Origin: a virus
Direction: 5' to 3' (one strand)
Length of the DNA: 64,000 bases
IMG/VR virus record: IMGVR_UViG_3300049830_000285
Span: 113,709-177,708 of that record
Positions 33,162 to 41,534 of this stretch are shown in pieces. A model generated the notes under the pieces. That model worked only from the letters and a program-made list of their open reading frames with translations, ran no database searches and was not told the origin of the DNA. The position numbers were made by a program, and so were the translations under genes. The stretch's first letter is position 1; each line of letters starts with the position of its first letter.

Positions 33162-33534
33162 GATTGAATCGCCGCAGGAACTGTTTTGCTCGATTGGTGA
33201 CGTTGGAAACCGTTTTTTCTAAGATTTGCCCAACTGTTTGCGCTGGTGTAAACCGCATGCATTCTCCGCCGCGAGCTTTGATGATTGTAACAATCCATCC
33301 CTGACTTTGATATCTTTTTACAAGAATATCACGAATTTCTTGTGAAATATTGTCACTTAGCTTGACTAAAACGGGTTCACCTTTTCGAATTGACTTCGCG
33401 CTGGATAGCATTTCAGCATCAATGATGTTTTCCAGATTTACAACTTGCAGCGTGCGATTCATGTTTGTCATCGCCTCAGGCGTAGTTGTGTCTGGTGTAC
33501 TTTGTTCGATTACTTCTTCTGGACTATATGCCAT
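33127..33534 (-). CDS. Hypothetical protein, 135 aa
   Basis: MAYSPEEVIEQSTPDTTTP start; central EMLSSAKSIRKGEPVLVKLS and WIVTIIKARGGECMRF strands; basic C-terminus. Shares the 'ISQEIRDILVKRYQSQGW' layout with the 54754 protein segment (QNSIVDIYRKIGWSAALIKK), suggesting a common small domain. Promoter TCCTCA-N17-TATAAT-N6-ATG. Confidence 0.65.
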   Translation of the reverse strand: MAYSPEEVIEQSTPDTTTPEAMTNMNRTLQVVNLENIIDAEMLSSAKSIRKGEPVLVKLSDNISQEIRDILVKRYQSQGWIVTIIKARGGECMRFTPAQTVGQILEKTVSNVTNRAKQFLRRFNHEHDKTGEASK

Positions 33535-33615
33535 ACTGTGATTATAGCATAAAATGATGGTTTTGAGGATATTTGAGATTTTCCTCAAAATAGGTTCAAA
33601 GCAAGCTATGAAATC
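33535..33615. promoter_or_regulatory. Back-to-back leaderless promoters for 33127-33534 and nadE
   Basis: TCCTCA on minus (33564-33569), 17 bp, TATAAT, 6 bp, ATG at 33534. TCCTCA on plus (33582-33587), 17 bp, GCTATG, 5 bp, ATG at 33616. The two -35 blocks form an inverted pair separated by 12 bases. Confidence 0.72.
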
Positions 33616-35469
33616 ATGAAAGTTTGCATGGCACAATTAGAGGTAAGAACAGGCGACCTCGACGGAAACACTCATCAAATCATCGAAACCCTTTTCGACA
33701 ACCAAGATAAGGCAGATGTTATTCTCTTTCCAGAATTTATGGTTTGCGGATACAACTGCGGTAGCTTGTTTGAATCAGAAGAATTCATTGACGATTGTCT
33801 GAATAAGATTGATACAATCAAGCACTTGGTTGGTGACAACCTTGTTATGGTGGGGTGTCCCACTTACGCAGAGCCGAAGTATGAGCCAAATGGTAATCTT
33901 CGACTTCACAACTCTGTGTTCGTTATGCACCAGGGCAAGATTATTCACGTTCACCACAAGAATTTGCTCGCAAATGATTTCCAACACGAAGACCGAAAGT
34001 ATTTCATTCCTGGCGAGACTGTTGAGCCATTCCAATATAGGGGCAAGTGGTATGGCGTTCTTACTTGCGAGGATTGTTGGAGAGGCGACCACACACGAGA
34101 TTTGGTGGGTGAGCTTAAGGAACAACAGCCGAGCATTGAATCCATATTCTGCTTGAACTATTCTTACTTCACTTACTCCAAGGCTGACTTCCGAGCCAAC
34201 TTGCTTTCAGGTTTGTCAAAGGAACACGAAGTTTTCATTTTCTACGTCAACGCAGTTGGTATTGGAGATATCGTAAAGAATTACATTTCTTACGACGGTC
34301 GTTCTTTGGTATATACGCCAAAGGGAGAGCTGCTTTGCGAAATGGCATCGTTTGCCAAGGATGTTCACATCGTTGATACTGATTATATGGACGGTAAGGT
34401 GATGAAGACTCAACATTCCCCAAAGAATATGATTAACTTTGCACCCTCAAGAAAGGGTAAGGGAAGTTCAAAGATTACGCCAGCGCCACTTTGTGCTGTA
34501 GAATATTCAACAAGCCTTCGCGACCATAAGTGGACTAAGTATTCTCGAATTTGGAGTTCCATGCTTTATGTTCAAAAGGAACTATTTGCGCAATGTGGAA
34601 TCAAGAAGGCTCAAGTACACGTTTCTGGTGGAGTTGATAGTGCGGTTAATGCTGTTCTTTGCGCCAAGGCGATGGGAGAAGAAAATTGTGTATTCGTCAC
34701 AAACCCAAGTCAGCACAACGGAGATTTCACAAAGAGTAACGCGCAGTCTATTTGTGATAAGTTGGGTGTACCGCTTTATTGGGTGCCAATCCAGACAATC
34801 GTTGATGCATCACTTGAGGCTTGCGATAAGGGTATTGGTCAAAAGCTTTCCGCCGTTCCATTTGTTGTTGGTACATCCGAAGCCACTGTGAGAAGCACCG
34901 TAGGCTTGACAATGGCAAACTTCTTCAATAGTGGTATCGTTTCTACTGGAAATCACACAGAAAACGTACTTGGTTGGTTTTCGTTCCACGACGTTGGCAG
35001 CATTGGCGTCTATCAGCCAATCGGTGACTTAACTAAGCTTGAACTCTTTGACCTCTGTGGATTCGTTAACAATCTTTACGGCGAGGAGCTTATCCCGAGA
35101 GAGCTATGGGACGAAGAAGTGCGAACACAACCTGCCGCAGAACTTGCTGACTCCACCGACGACCCATTCGATTATCAAATCTATTCTGGAATCTGCGCTG
35201 AAATGATTCGAGCGAGAAAGCTTCCAAGAGACTTGATTCGAGACTTTGACATGAGAAATCTGAATGAAGACGCTTTTCCTCCAACGAAGCACTATGATTA
35301 CTACGCCGACAGAGAGAAGTTCGAGAATGCTGTAAACGACGCTTACAAGCGAAGCAAGAGAAGTGTTTATAAGTGTGCTCAATCTGCGCCAGTGCTAATC
35401 ATGTCGCCACGGTCAAGAGGATTCAGTTCGCGAGAAACGATTCTTAACTTCTACGACGCGACTGTTTAG
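33616..35469 (+). CDS. nadE: Glutamine-dependent NAD+ synthetase
   Basis: 617 aa two-domain enzyme. N-terminal nitrilase-type glutaminase (residues ~1-280) with Glu in ILFPEFMVCGYN, Lys in VHHKNLLAND and Cys in VLTCEDCWRGD. C-terminal synthetase (~320-617) with VHVSGGVDSAVNAVL P-loop, TSEATVRSTVGL and TGNHTE. It amidates NaAD to NAD+ using glutamine and ATP. Full length for a class with both domains, so likely active. Codon use looks smoother (more C/G third positions) than neighbours, hinting at recent acquisition. It faces right from the divergent leaderless promoter; the hairpin at 35490-35520 can end its transcript. Confidence 0.95.
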   Translation: MKVCMAQLEVRTGDLDGNTHQIIETLFDNQDKADVILFPEFMVCGYNCGSLFESEEFIDDCLNKIDTIKHLVGDNLVMVGCPTYAEPKYEPNGNLRLHNSVFVMHQGKIIHVHHKNLLANDFQHEDRKYFIPGETVEPFQYRGKWYGVLTCEDCWRGDHTRDLVGELKEQQPSIESIFCLNYSYFTYSKADFRANLLSGLSKEHEVFIFYVNAVGIGDIVKNYISYDGRSLVYTPKGELLCEMASFAKDVHIVDTDYMDGKVMKTQHSPKNMINFAPSRKGKGSSKITPAPLCAVEYSTSLRDHKWTKYSRIWSSMLYVQKELFAQCGIKKAQVHVSGGVDSAVNAVLCAKAMGEENCVFVTNPSQHNGDFTKSNAQSICDKLGVPLYWVPIQTIVDASLEACDKGIGQKLSAVPFVVGTSEATVRSTVGLTMANFFNSGIVSTGNHTENVLGWFSFHDVGSIGVYQPIGDLTKLELFDLCGFVNNLYGEELIPRELWDEEVRTQPAAELADSTDDPFDYQIYSGICAEMIRARKLPRDLIRDFDMRNLNEDAFPPTKHYDYYADREKFENAVNDAYKRSKRSVYKCAQSAPVLIMSPRSRGFSSRETILNFYDATV

Positions 35470-35478
35470 GTCAGTTAA

Positions 35479-35658
35479 CTAATCGGATTGAGGGCTATCT
35501 TTTGATTGAAGATAGCCCTCAATCAATTTAGCCGCTAGATGCACATTAAATGCTGCTTGTCCGTGAGATGTTCTTACGCAATCTTTCTGAATTTGTTTAG
35601 CAAGCTCTATCGCTTGATTATCAATTGGTGTGTCTTTTTGCTTCTTCCATGATTGCAT
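35479..35658 (-). CDS. Small protein, 59 aa, leaderless
   Basis: MQSWKKQKDTPIDNQAIELA start; helical; NVHLAAKLIEGYLQSKDSPQ end. TATAAT ends 6 bases before ATG at 35656-35658. The 12-bp hairpin at 35490-35520 lies inside its 3' end and can act as the nadE terminator, so coding and structure overlap. Confidence 0.65.
   Translation of the reverse strand: MQSWKKQKDTPIDNQAIELAKQIQKDCVRTSHGQAAFNVHLAAKLIEGYLQSKDSPQSD
35490..35520 (+). terminator. Hairpin after nadE, inside a small antisense gene
   Basis: GAGGGCTATCTT / AAGATAGCCCTC-type stem (12 bp, loop TTGATTG) starts 21 bases after the nadE stop. T-run is weak, so efficiency is uncertain. Confidence 0.6.
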
Positions 35659-35683
35659 CTAAAGATTATAGCACAATCTGAAG

Positions 35684-36040
35684 CTAGAAATACGGAAGGT
35701 CATCTGGAAAATCCTCGGCAATCTTACCAGTTTCTTCGATTTCGTAAGCCATTTCTTCGGCAAGCTCTGCGATTTGTTGAACTATACACGCTCTGTCGAA
35801 AAGCGCCTTGTCGCTAATGAGCCCTAGTGTGTTCACAAGCTCTTGTCTGGCACAACCGCGTGCCTTGCTGTCTTGTATTGCATTGAGTGCTTCAGCGAGT
35901 GCTGGAATGTCTTCTGGCTCCAGATATGCCACCATCTTGCCATCAACGACGAGATGATGCATACGCACCCTTCCACCGTAAGTGCAAATGATTTGCATAC
36001 GTCCGAAGTCATGTAAGATTTCTACCTTGTAATCGTCCAT
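35684..36040 (-). CDS. Hypothetical protein, 118 aa, paralogue of the next gene
   Basis: MDDYKVEILHDFGRMQIICT; LEPEDIPALAEALNAIQDSKARG ... DLPYF. The 'VDGKMVAYLEPEDIPALAEALNAI' layout mirrors 'INGKMVSEIPFEDIPQLVQSL' in 36040-36339. Overlaps that gene by 1 base. Function unknown. Confidence 0.65.
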   Translation of the reverse strand: MDDYKVEILHDFGRMQIICTYGGRVRMHHLVVDGKMVAYLEPEDIPALAEALNAIQDSKARGCARQELVNTLGLISDKALFDRACIVQQIAELAEEMAYEIEETGKIAEDFPDDLPYF

Positions 36041-36339
36041 TAGAAGAATGGAAGCTCGTCAGTGACAGGCTCGGCAATCAATGGAATAGGCGAAGGCTCT
36101 GGTTTGCGACCGTCTCTAAACCCTTGTGCGCGAGAATCAGACACAATACGCTCCAATGATTGAACAAGCTGTGGAATGTCTTCAAATGGTATTTCTGATA
36201 CCATTTTTCCATTAATTTCAATATGATATTGATTGACTGGCACTTTCCATTTATGCGGTGTGTTAGTCTTATCTGCTAATGCTACAGTCTGAACGATTTG
36301 CAGCCATTTGTAATCATATAGGATTTTAGGTTTAGACAT
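36040..36339 (-). CDS. Hypothetical protein, 99 aa, paralogue of 35684-36040
   Basis: MSKPKILYDYKWLQIVQTV start; INGKMVSEIPFEDIPQLVQS segment; ends ITDELPFF-like. A TATCAT box lies ~16 bases upstream of ATG, with TCCTCA upstream of it, so this mRNA has a short leader. Confidence 0.65.
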   Translation of the reverse strand: MSKPKILYDYKWLQIVQTVALADKTNTPHKWKVPVNQYHIEINGKMVSEIPFEDIPQLVQSLERIVSDSRAQGFRDGRKPEPSPIPLIAEPVTDELPFF

Positions 36340-36410
36340 TATTGACGCTTCTCTTATGATATGTGAGAAAGCACATTCATTGAGGAATTATATCACATTT
36401 GACACTGCGT

Positions 36411-36599
36411 TTAGTCTTTCTGGGGTTTCTGCATGTTGTTTCCAGCAGCTTCAAAGCAGCCCTCTGGAGCATTCTTGATAAAATGCTTAGCTTTCAATGC
36501 AGAGTAGAATTTTTTAATGTTACCAATCTCATGCTGAACACCACCATGGTTGCATTTCTTAATGCACTTTACATAAAAAACTTTACGACTAATACCCAC
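36411..36599 (-). CDS. Small basic Cys protein, 62 aa
   Basis: GTG start at 36597-36599, 5 bases after TACAAT. IKKFYSALKAKHFIKNAPEG core, Lys-rich, ends QKPQKD. Its promoter lies inside the loop of a 13-bp inverted repeat (36582-36629). Function unknown. Confidence 0.6.
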   Translation of the reverse strand: MGISRKVFYVKCIKKCNHGGVQHEIGNIKKFYSALKAKHFIKNAPEGCFEAAGNNMQKPQKD

Positions 36600-36629
36600 G
36601 TTAAATTGTACGCGGATATTAGTCGTAAA
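36582..36629. promoter_or_regulatory. Perfect 13-bp inverted repeat around the promoter of 36411-36599
   Basis: TTTACGACTAATA (36582-36594) and its exact complement (36617-36629) are 22 bases apart; the -10 TACAAT and GTG start sit in between. Either an operator bound by a dimeric repressor or an mRNA hairpin. Confidence 0.6.
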
Positions 36630-36633
36630 TCCT

Positions 36634-37338
36634 TTAGTGTTTGACGGGATATTCGTTGGCGTACTTCACCAATCCAACTTCACTTGTCGTCACCCGGCAA
36701 TATTTAGGAGTCTTGCCTTTGAAATCATAGACGCCAGTGCGCACATATACTAAGCCAGCATCGGTGCCAGAGATATCCACTACACCAGGAAACATGAATT
36801 CATAGTTATCATCAAACACTTCAAATAAGATGCGAGACAATCTTGGTCTAGTTTTATCACTACGTCTAAGCGTATATTCGAAAAGCACACCTGATTGGTC
36901 AAGAACGGCTTTTGTTTGTCCTGTTGGAGTAACCAAATCCATTCTGAAATTTATGCCTCTAACTTCCCATCCACCATCAATGCTCTTCCAGTTAATGAAA
37001 TCATCAATTGGAGTGAGATTCAGAGCCTTAATTTTAGCTTCTTCTTTGTTTTTCTGTTCTGCGATTAATTGTTCTTTTTGTGCAACGGCTCGTTGATACT
37101 CGGCGCTTTTCTTAGCATCGTTCATTATTGCGTTATCACGAATAGCTTGGGCGCGAATTGCCGCCTGAGCCTCGCCACGCGCTTGAGCTTGTGCCAAGAT
37201 ATATTCTTTTGAATTTTCTTTAATAGCTGGTGGAGCGAAATATCGCCCAACATCAAAGACTATCATGACTGCGGCAAATATAAGTGTAGAATAGACAAAT
37301 GGTAGACGTGATTTCTGTTTCTTTTCGTAAATAGACAT
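36634..37338 (-). CDS. Membrane-anchored coiled-coil protein, 234 aa
   Basis: One transmembrane helix near residues 13-31 (PFVYSTLIFAAVMIVFDVG), then a long Ala/Gln/Glu/Lys coiled coil (residues ~45-110), then a soluble beta-rich domain. Similar architecture to 52196-52891. ATG is coupled to the LysRS stop by one base. Role unknown; it may scaffold at the membrane. Confidence 0.72.
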   Translation of the reverse strand: MSIYEKKQKSRLPFVYSTLIFAAVMIVFDVGRYFAPPAIKENSKEYILAQAQARGEAQAAIRAQAIRDNAIMNDAKKSAEYQRAVAQKEQLIAEQKNKEEAKIKALNLTPIDDFINWKSIDGGWEVRGINFRMDLVTPTGQTKAVLDQSGVLFEYTLRRSDKTRPRLSRILFEVFDDNYEFMFPGVVDISGTDAGLVYVRTGVYDFKGKTPKYCRVTTSEVGLVKYANEYPVKH

Positions 37339-37339
37339 A

Positions 37340-38710
37340 TTATTCTTGCACTGGCTTTACATAGGGGAACCAGCTCACCTGTCGAATGTGACTTGCGTCA
37401 GAGAGTGCCATAGCTAATCGGTCAATGCCAATGCCGACGCCAAAAGCTGGCGGCATTCCACAAGCTAAGGCGTATACAAAGTCGTGGTCGATTTGATTAC
37501 CAAGAGCATCAAATTGTGATTGAAATGCCGCGAGTTGAACTTGCGGGTCGTTTTGCTCACAGAATCCATTTGCAATTTCCATACCACTGATATATGCTTC
37601 AAATCTCTCTGCATACTTTCCATCTTGACTTCTAGCTAATGGCGAAATACAAGATGGGTGATGTGTGATAATTGTCGGAGACAAAAGCTTGGGCTCAACA
37701 AAAGACTTCATGCATTCTTCTAGCATTTCTAATGTTTCTGGCTTCGAGAAATCCCACTCATCAATATCATGACCAGCGTGTTCATAGATGGCTTCACGCA
37801 TTGTCATTGTTGTCCAATCGCTTTCATTAATCTTAACTTCAAAATGTTGTGAGGCCGCTTGTACGATTACCTTGAATCGCTCAATTCCTTGTGTGAAGTT
37901 ATCATACGCAGTGTAATACTCCAGAAGAGTAAACTCTGGATTGTGATGTGCGCTGATACCTTCGTTTCGGTATACAGTGCCAATTTCATACACGCGCTCA
38001 AAACCGCCACATAAAAGCTTCTTAAGCTGAATTTCCAATGAAATGCGCAGCTTTACGTCCGCTTCATATGCGTTGTAATGTGTATCGAATGTCTTTGCCT
38101 CTGCTCCGCCCGGAATTTGAAGTAACGTTGGAGTTTGAACTTCGATGAACGATGCAGTGTTGAGAGTTTCGCGAATATTTGTAATCATTCGCGAGCGTTC
38201 AACAAGTCGTTGTCGCAAATCATCATCAATGAGCATCGCCAAGTGTCTATGACGCATTAGAATTTCTGCATCACGCACTTGATTGAATGCTTCACCATCC
38301 TTTTCTTGACCATAAGGAACTGTCACCAGAGCCTTGCTCAAAATATGGAAATTCGATACAAAGATTGACTTTTCTCCAGCAACCGTTGCCTTGTAAACAC
38401 CCTCGAAGTGAACTAAGTCACCTGAGTGAATGTGCTTAACAATCTGCTTCCAGCCCTCGGCGGTAAAGCCTTGTTGAAAAACAACCTGGATGCGTGATAG
38501 CTGTGTTGCATTTGGAGTTTCTGAATACAAAATTGTGGCAAATGTCATACTCCCCATACGTCGAATAGTTAAAATTCGGCCGACGAGTGAAACACTAGTT
38601 CCCTCTTGATAACCACCACGTGGTATCCAGATGTATGGAGTATCCTGTAAATATGGGCGCTGTCCTAACTGGCGCAATTGTTCTAAACTGTCTATTCTAT
38701 CTGTTTGCAT
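37340..38710 (-). CDS. lysS: Lysyl-tRNA synthetase, class II
   Basis: 456 aa, near full length (~500). N-terminal OB-fold-like anticodon domain (residues ~15-125), then class II core: TPTLLQIPGGAEAKTF (motif 1 region), FERVYEIGTVYRNEGISAHH (motif 2), PEFTLLEYY, and GVGIGIDRLAMALSD (motif 3). It should charge tRNA-Lys; no tRNA-Lys gene lies in this window. Other phage synthetases are usually shorter. Co-transcribed with 38714-39034 upstream and 36634-37338 downstream. Confidence 0.93.
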   Translation of the reverse strand: MQTDRIDSLEQLRQLGQRPYLQDTPYIWIPRGGYQEGTSVSLVGRILTIRRMGSMTFATILYSETPNATQLSRIQVVFQQGFTAEGWKQIVKHIHSGDLVHFEGVYKATVAGEKSIFVSNFHILSKALVTVPYGQEKDGEAFNQVRDAEILMRHRHLAMLIDDDLRQRLVERSRMITNIRETLNTASFIEVQTPTLLQIPGGAEAKTFDTHYNAYEADVKLRISLEIQLKKLLCGGFERVYEIGTVYRNEGISAHHNPEFTLLEYYTAYDNFTQGIERFKVIVQAASQHFEVKINESDWTTMTMREAIYEHAGHDIDEWDFSKPETLEMLEECMKSFVEPKLLSPTIITHHPSCISPLARSQDGKYAERFEAYISGMEIANGFCEQNDPQVQLAAFQSQFDALGNQIDHDFVYALACGMPPAFGVGIGIDRLAMALSDASHIRQVSWFPYVKPVQE

Positions 38711-38713
38711 TAT

Positions 38714-39034
38714 TTATCTAAACCTATAAGTGTCAAGTGATGATTGCACTTCTTTTTTCCAATCACCATCTACGTCAAGCTTGCCAATATAAGCAAGTGC
38801 TTTTGCGAGAGCTTTCGCACGTTTATCGCGTTTCTCAGTCTCTGTAGGTGCCTTTGAACACTCTTGCTCGACTCTTATTTGCATAAAATTGGGAATGAAT
38901 GCAACCTTTCTGCCGCACTTAAACTCGCGAATTTCAAATCCGTGTCCATTACAATGTCTGTGACGGATTGATTCTGCGATAATGTCAGCTCCACAATGTG
39001 CGCATTGCGTTTCGGTAATTTCTACTAGTTGCAT
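38714..39034 (-). CDS. Zinc-binding hypothetical protein, 106 aa
   Basis: CAHCGADI then H-x-H and CNGHG, C: a small zinc knuckle followed by a helix-rich C-terminus. Promoter TCCTCA (39064-39069), 17 bp, TATAAT, 6 bp, ATG. Leads the LysRS operon. Confidence 0.7.
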   Translation of the reverse strand: MQLVEITETQCAHCGADIIAESIRHRHCNGHGFEIREFKCGRKVAFIPNFMQIRVEQECSKAPTETEKRDKRAKALAKALAYIGKLDVDGDWKKEVQSSLDTYRFR

Positions 39035-39069
39035 TGCTCAATTATAGCAGATTGTTACCCTTTTGAGGA
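39035..39069 (-). promoter_or_regulatory. Leaderless promoter of the LysRS operon
   Basis: TCCTCA-N17-TATAAT-N6-ATG, all consensus. Confidence 0.78.
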
Positions 39070-39372
39070 AAAAGATTCATGTAATGAGCCGCCAATATCA
39101 CAATATTCAGAAGCATCGAATGGTCGGTGCCAATTTTCGCCTTGACTTTGATTGTATTCCATATCTTCTGGATGCGGATATGGAATGAGTGCAATTCTGG
39201 GAATATCTATGCATCCACCGTCTAGCGACACAAGAATCGAAAAAGCTAAACCATCCAGAGCTTCTTCTTTACTATCTGTTTCAACTCTAGCCCAATATTT
39301 AACCAAGTGCTTGATGTGATTAAGAAAAATTTCTCTTGTTTCTTCTGCTGTTTGTTCTCTAGGCTCTGACAT
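39055..39372 (-). CDS. Hypothetical protein, 105 aa
   Basis: Helical N-terminus (REQTAEETREIFLNHIKHLV), then beta-turn region with IPRIALIPYPHPEDME. Overlaps the end of 39359-39619. Not recognised. Confidence 0.6.
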   Translation of the reverse strand: MSEPREQTAEETREIFLNHIKHLVKYWARVETDSKEEALDGLAFSILVSLDGGCIDIPRIALIPYPHPEDMEYNQSQGENWHRPFDASEYCDIGGSLHESFSSKG

Positions 39373-39619
39373 TTTCAATTTCCTTTTTTGTTTGTATCAA
39401 TAAGTCATATAGATTGTCGATGGGTGTATTTGATACTACTTCAAGGCTTTGCGTAAAGCAGCCATCTTTGTCAGTACCGCACCTTCGAATAGGTGTGCCT
39501 TCATGATTAAACAAAACGGCCTGGCCGACATCTTCGCAGTGCAACCAATATCCATGTGGACACGGGATTTCATAACATTTCTTAAAGCGAGATTTCAACT
39601 CGTTCATCATATTACTCAT
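39359..39619 (-). CDS. Hypothetical protein, 86 aa
   Basis: CPHGYWLHCEDVGQAVLF segment with two Cys/His and a helix at the end. Coupled to neighbours by short overlaps. Function unknown. Confidence 0.6.
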   Translation of the reverse strand: MSNMMNELKSRFKKCYEIPCPHGYWLHCEDVGQAVLFNHEGTPIRRCGTDKDGCFTQSLEVVSNTPIDNLYDLLIQTKKEIENVRA

Positions 39620-39621
39620 TG

Positions 39622-40170
39622 TTAATCTCCTGGGTGTTCATCTGGTCGCTTGACTTTCAAATTGCCACCGTATATTGATGGAGTTGTGCGTCTGCCGCTT
39701 TCATCTCTTTCACCAAAATAAAGTTCATAGCTCTCGCGCATTGCTTGAGCATACGTGCCACCGCGCCATGGGTCAGCCGGGTCTGACCAACCACTGTTTG
39801 CGCTATATCCTTCTGGATTGGCTTCTAGTATTTCTTGCCAGTCGATATCTGGATTGAGAGATTCTTGATATTCAAAATCTTCTACGATTTTTCGCACAGT
39901 ATCCTTGGCGGCATCAGAAGTAGTTGTTTCTCTCTTCACCGAGATACATGCGCCGCCTTTCATTTCCACCCATCCTTGTTCTCTGAGAAGTCGATGTTCG
40001 CTTTTAAAAAGACATCGACTAAGGATGCTTTCTAAATCCATATGACAACAATAACCACAGGGATAAAAATGTCCTTCTGGAGAAACAAAGCCAAGTCTAG
40101 CTGACGGAAGTTGTGGCGTGGGCGCATATTCTTCATCTAAGGCGTCATCTGCTGCCTCGATGGACTTGTT
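39622..40170 (-). CDS. Hypothetical protein with apparent frameshift at its start
   Basis: The conserved-looking reading frame (GFVSPEGHFYPCGYCCHMDL) continues upstream of the ATG at 40041 to a TAA at 40171-40173 without any ATG, GTG or TTG. An out-of-frame ATG near 40184 (MLIKTSPSR) could be the real start if one base is missing or a frameshift occurs. If not, translation begins at MDLESILS (40041). C-terminus has CISVKRE and Pro-rich end. Function unknown. Confidence 0.55.
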   Translation of the reverse strand, partial: NKSIEAADDALDEEYAPTPQLPSARLGFVSPEGHFYPCGYCCHMDLESILSRCLFKSEHRLLREQGWVEMKGGACISVKRETTTSDAAKDTVRKIVEDFEYQESLNPDIDWQEILEANPEGYSANSGWSDPADPWRGGTYAQAMRESYELYFGERDESGRRTTPSIYGGNLKVKRPDEHPGD

Positions 40171-40342
40171 TTAATCAACATAAGGAAATTCTCTTACAAT
40201 CTTGTAATTTTCGGGTATCCATGTGCATCTGGTGATACCAGCGCCAGTGCATCTTTCCTTCATATAAGCCAACAAGAATGGGACGCGCAGTATCTGGCTC
40301 GTCTTTACCTATTATCCATAGCAGTTTTTCAAACTCTCTCAT
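40171..40342 (-). pseudogene. Frameshifted small gene
   Basis: Starts ATG at 40340-40342 (MREFEKLLWIIGKDEP, ILVGLYEG). After about codon 30 the natural-looking continuation (CTGAGITRCTWIPENY, EFPYVD, TAA at 40171) lies in the +1 frame; the first frame ends in TGA at 40175 with unnatural composition (MHWRWYHQMHMD). Either a pseudogene, a sequence error, or a shift site at GAAGGAAAGA. Confidence 0.5.
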
Positions 40343-40718
40343 GTAACTCCTTTTCGAGCCGTTCGTTTAATGTTGTCATGTCGTCAATTTTCAAACCAAG
40401 AGGTGCTTCAATTCGCTCAAGTTGAATATTGTCATCATAATCAATGTGAACACCTAAAAAGAAATGCTCGCCATTTCTCATAATAAAGCTGTATGCTATG
40501 TGGTCTTTATGTTTAAAACCGTGCCATCCGCCACCAAATTCAGCAACTTCTTTCGGTGTAGTTGTCTTGAGTGTAATCTCAACATCTTCTTGCGTTCCAT
40601 TTTCCCAAGTTATGCGTAATTTTTCACCATCAACAAGTAAATATCCGTCGAGACTATCATGCGAACATGTATCTAACGCATCATTGTAGATGTAATAAAA
40701 ACTACGTATTTTGCCCAT
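40329..40718 (-). CDS. Hypothetical protein, 129 aa
   Basis: Beta-rich (LVDGEKLRITWENGTQ, YSFIMRNGEHFFLGV), C-terminal helix. TAGAAT ends 6 bases before ATG and TCCTCA stands 20 bp further upstream. Function unknown. Confidence 0.65.
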   Translation of the reverse strand: MGKIRSFYYIYNDALDTCSHDSLDGYLLVDGEKLRITWENGTQEDVEITLKTTTPKEVAEFGGGWHGFKHKDHIAYSFIMRNGEHFFLGVHIDYDDNIQLERIEAPLGLKIDDMTTLNERLEKELHERV

Positions 40719-40793
40719 GTGTTTATTCTACCCTTTTGAAAATATGGTTTTGAGGAAATAGGATAAATCAGCTTCAATGCAGCATTTTATAAT

Positions 40794-41534
40794 ATGTGGT
40801 ATAGACTGGCGCACATTAGAGGGGAGTATTGGCTAAATGAAAATGGCCCAGTACATGCTGATGGCGACCTTGGCGACGACAATCATGAAATGATTGCCGA
40901 AACACATATGCTCAATGAGCTTAGAAACGATATTGAGTCTCCAGAATATTGGGGCGCACAAACATACAACAATGCGCGATTATTATTCATGGAAGCTCAA
41001 GAGCATCCAGGTGCATATATGGGTCAAATGCCTGAATTTATCAAAGATTTGCAAGCTCAATATGGAAATGAATGGTGGGATTACGCTGACTATGACAGCT
41101 ATTTGATTTGGTTAAATACAAGACATTTCAAAGATGAGGCTGTTAAAAAAAGACAACAAGAATGGACTGAAAGAGAAATTCGGGGATTTAAAGACCCTCG
41201 AACACATGCTTCAAAATATTATGATTGGGTGAGAGTGCATGGCACAAATATCGAAGTTTGGGAAATGAACAATCTTACACGCAAGCGCATCGAACGTCAA
41301 ATTGAAGACATCTACCATGATGAAAATGAATATTCAGACGACGATTCGTGGAAAGATTCGCCCAAATTCAATCTTAGTATTCTTTCCACCAACAAATATG
41401 TTGGTGGACTTACTTACAACCAATTAATATCAGGTGGAGAAGTCGAACATCTTAATACACCAAATCACGTTGAAGTTGGTACTCGTGGTACAGTGCCGAC
41501 TAGCGTCCCTGGATATCAATATCAAGGCGGTTAA
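40794..41534 (+). CDS. Hypothetical acidic protein, 246 aa
   Basis: Asp/Glu/Asn/Trp/Tyr-rich (GDLGDDNHEM, YGNEWWDYADYDSYLIW), long helices, then a Gly-rich tail (SGGEVEHLN, PGYQYQGG). Similar in composition to the paralogue pair at 16.7-17.8 kb. TATAAT abuts the ATG, so the actual start of transcription is probably the further-up TAAAT box. Function unknown. Confidence 0.6.
   Translation: MWYRLAHIRGEYWLNENGPVHADGDLGDDNHEMIAETHMLNELRNDIESPEYWGAQTYNNARLLFMEAQEHPGAYMGQMPEFIKDLQAQYGNEWWDYADYDSYLIWLNTRHFKDEAVKKRQQEWTEREIRGFKDPRTHASKYYDWVRVHGTNIEVWEMNNLTRKRIERQIEDIYHDENEYSDDDSWKDSPKFNLSILSTNKYVGGLTYNQLISGGEVEHLNTPNHVEVGTRGTVPTSVPGYQYQGG

Noticed and set aside
33616-35469. NadE as a cellular contaminant contig
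   Set aside because: It is flanked on both sides by the same promoter type and by phage-like genes, so it belongs to this genome.
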